Below are positions 63,866-64,000 of a stretch of DNA of 64,000 nt, piece by piece. This DNA comes from an uncultured Bacilli bacterium. GTDB taxonomy: Bacteria > Bacillota_I > Bacilli_A > RF39 > UBA660. The notes under the pieces were generated by a model. That model saw only the letters and a list, made by a program, of their open reading frames with translations. It was not told the DNA's origin and made no database searches. Position numbers and translations under genes: made by a program. Numbering within the stretch: position 1 is the stretch's first letter; each line of letters starts with the position of its first letter. The DNA lies in NCBI GenBank assembly GCA_949451605.1, contig CASTSB010000006.1, positions 1-64,000 of the forward strand. Direction: 5' to 3'.

Positions 63866-64000
63866 ATGTTAGATATAAATTTTAACCAAATTATTGAAAT
63901 AATTAAAAGAAGAAAAAATAATGCTTATAGAAAAGTAAATGAAGAATTAATTTTGCTTTATTTAGATGTTGGCAAATTTTTATATGAATTAATAGAAAAT
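63866..64000 (+). CDS. YhcG-type PD-(D/E)XK nuclease, N-terminal part (cut by window end)
   Basis: The first 45 residues are visible. The segment RRKNNAYRKVNEELILLY, then DVGKFLYELI, is the start of the DUF1016/YhcG N-terminal domain, which precedes a PD-(D/E)XK nuclease domain in full proteins. TAGGAG lies 10 nt before the ATG. Such genes are common in accessory regions, often near restriction systems. The rest lies outside the window. Confidence 0.75.
   Translation, partial: MLDINFNQIIEIIKRRKNNAYRKVNEELILLYLDVGKFLYELIEN

Overview
The window is very AT-rich chromosomal DNA from a low-GC Gram-positive bacterium. The gene set and gene order (lexA, polA-mutM, murG-murB-divIB-ftsA-ftsZ, rplU-prp-rpmA-obg, yebC-ruvAB-queA-tgt, dnaB of the DnaB/DnaD type, Prp-processed L27) place it in the Bacillota, probably among the gut Bacilli close to Mollicutes (RF39-like). 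That placement is inferred from style, not proven. TGA is a stop and TGG is tryptophan, so the code is standard. Most genes are on the + strand. I see no rRNA, tRNA, CRISPR array or insertion sequence.

Layout. 1-3.6 kb: tail of an unknown gene, a small membrane-anchored protein, an alpha/beta hydrolase, a probable 6S RNA, and an unknown gene coupled to tcdA. 3.6-9.6 kb: DUF1653 protein, lexA (divergent from polA, with a candidate SOS box between them), polA-mutM, pyruvate kinase. 9.7-12.9 kb: Rpn-type nuclease, then a minus-strand group tmcAL-gmk-small membrane protein. 13-18.2 kb: peptidoglycan and division cluster. 18.4-25.6 kb: two DUF285 surface-protein genes interleaved with pyrH, a NUDIX gene, and rplU-prp-rpmA / obg. 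25.7-36.7 kb: Rossmann-like protein, HPt-receiver protein, short surface proteins (one intact, two broken), yebC, ruvAB, queA, a Gre-like protein, tgt. 37-41 kb: pilC-pilD, dnaB, HD protein. 41.4-45.6 kb: a 1402-residue DUF285 protein. 45.7-50.5 kb: CBS pyrophosphatase, DUF368/PopT-UppP, ZIP transporter, PF06541 membrane protein. 50.7-58.2 kb: short surface protein, unknown gene, phosphomannomutase, HelD, another DUF285 protein. 58.3-64 kb: TupA-like ATP-grasp, two-component system, SpoVB/MurJ-type flippase, a membrane-anchored coiled-coil protein, and the start of a YhcG-type nuclease.

The most unusual theme is a dispersed family of exported proteins with SipW-cognate (TasA-like) N-termini. 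There are four long members carrying DUF285/BspA repeats (18368, 22231, 41414, 55742) and four short members (27420, 50745, plus broken copies at 29922 and 33746). The 228-884 gene may be a distant relative. Each is a separate unit between core operons, and several split gene clusters that are normally contiguous (rpmA/obg; yebC/ruvA; queA/tgt). Two copies are broken, the giant copy carries internal super-repeats, and one promoter holds a G6AG4 tract. Together these suggest a fast-evolving, possibly phase-variable cell-surface repertoire. The signal peptidase (SipW) is not in the window.
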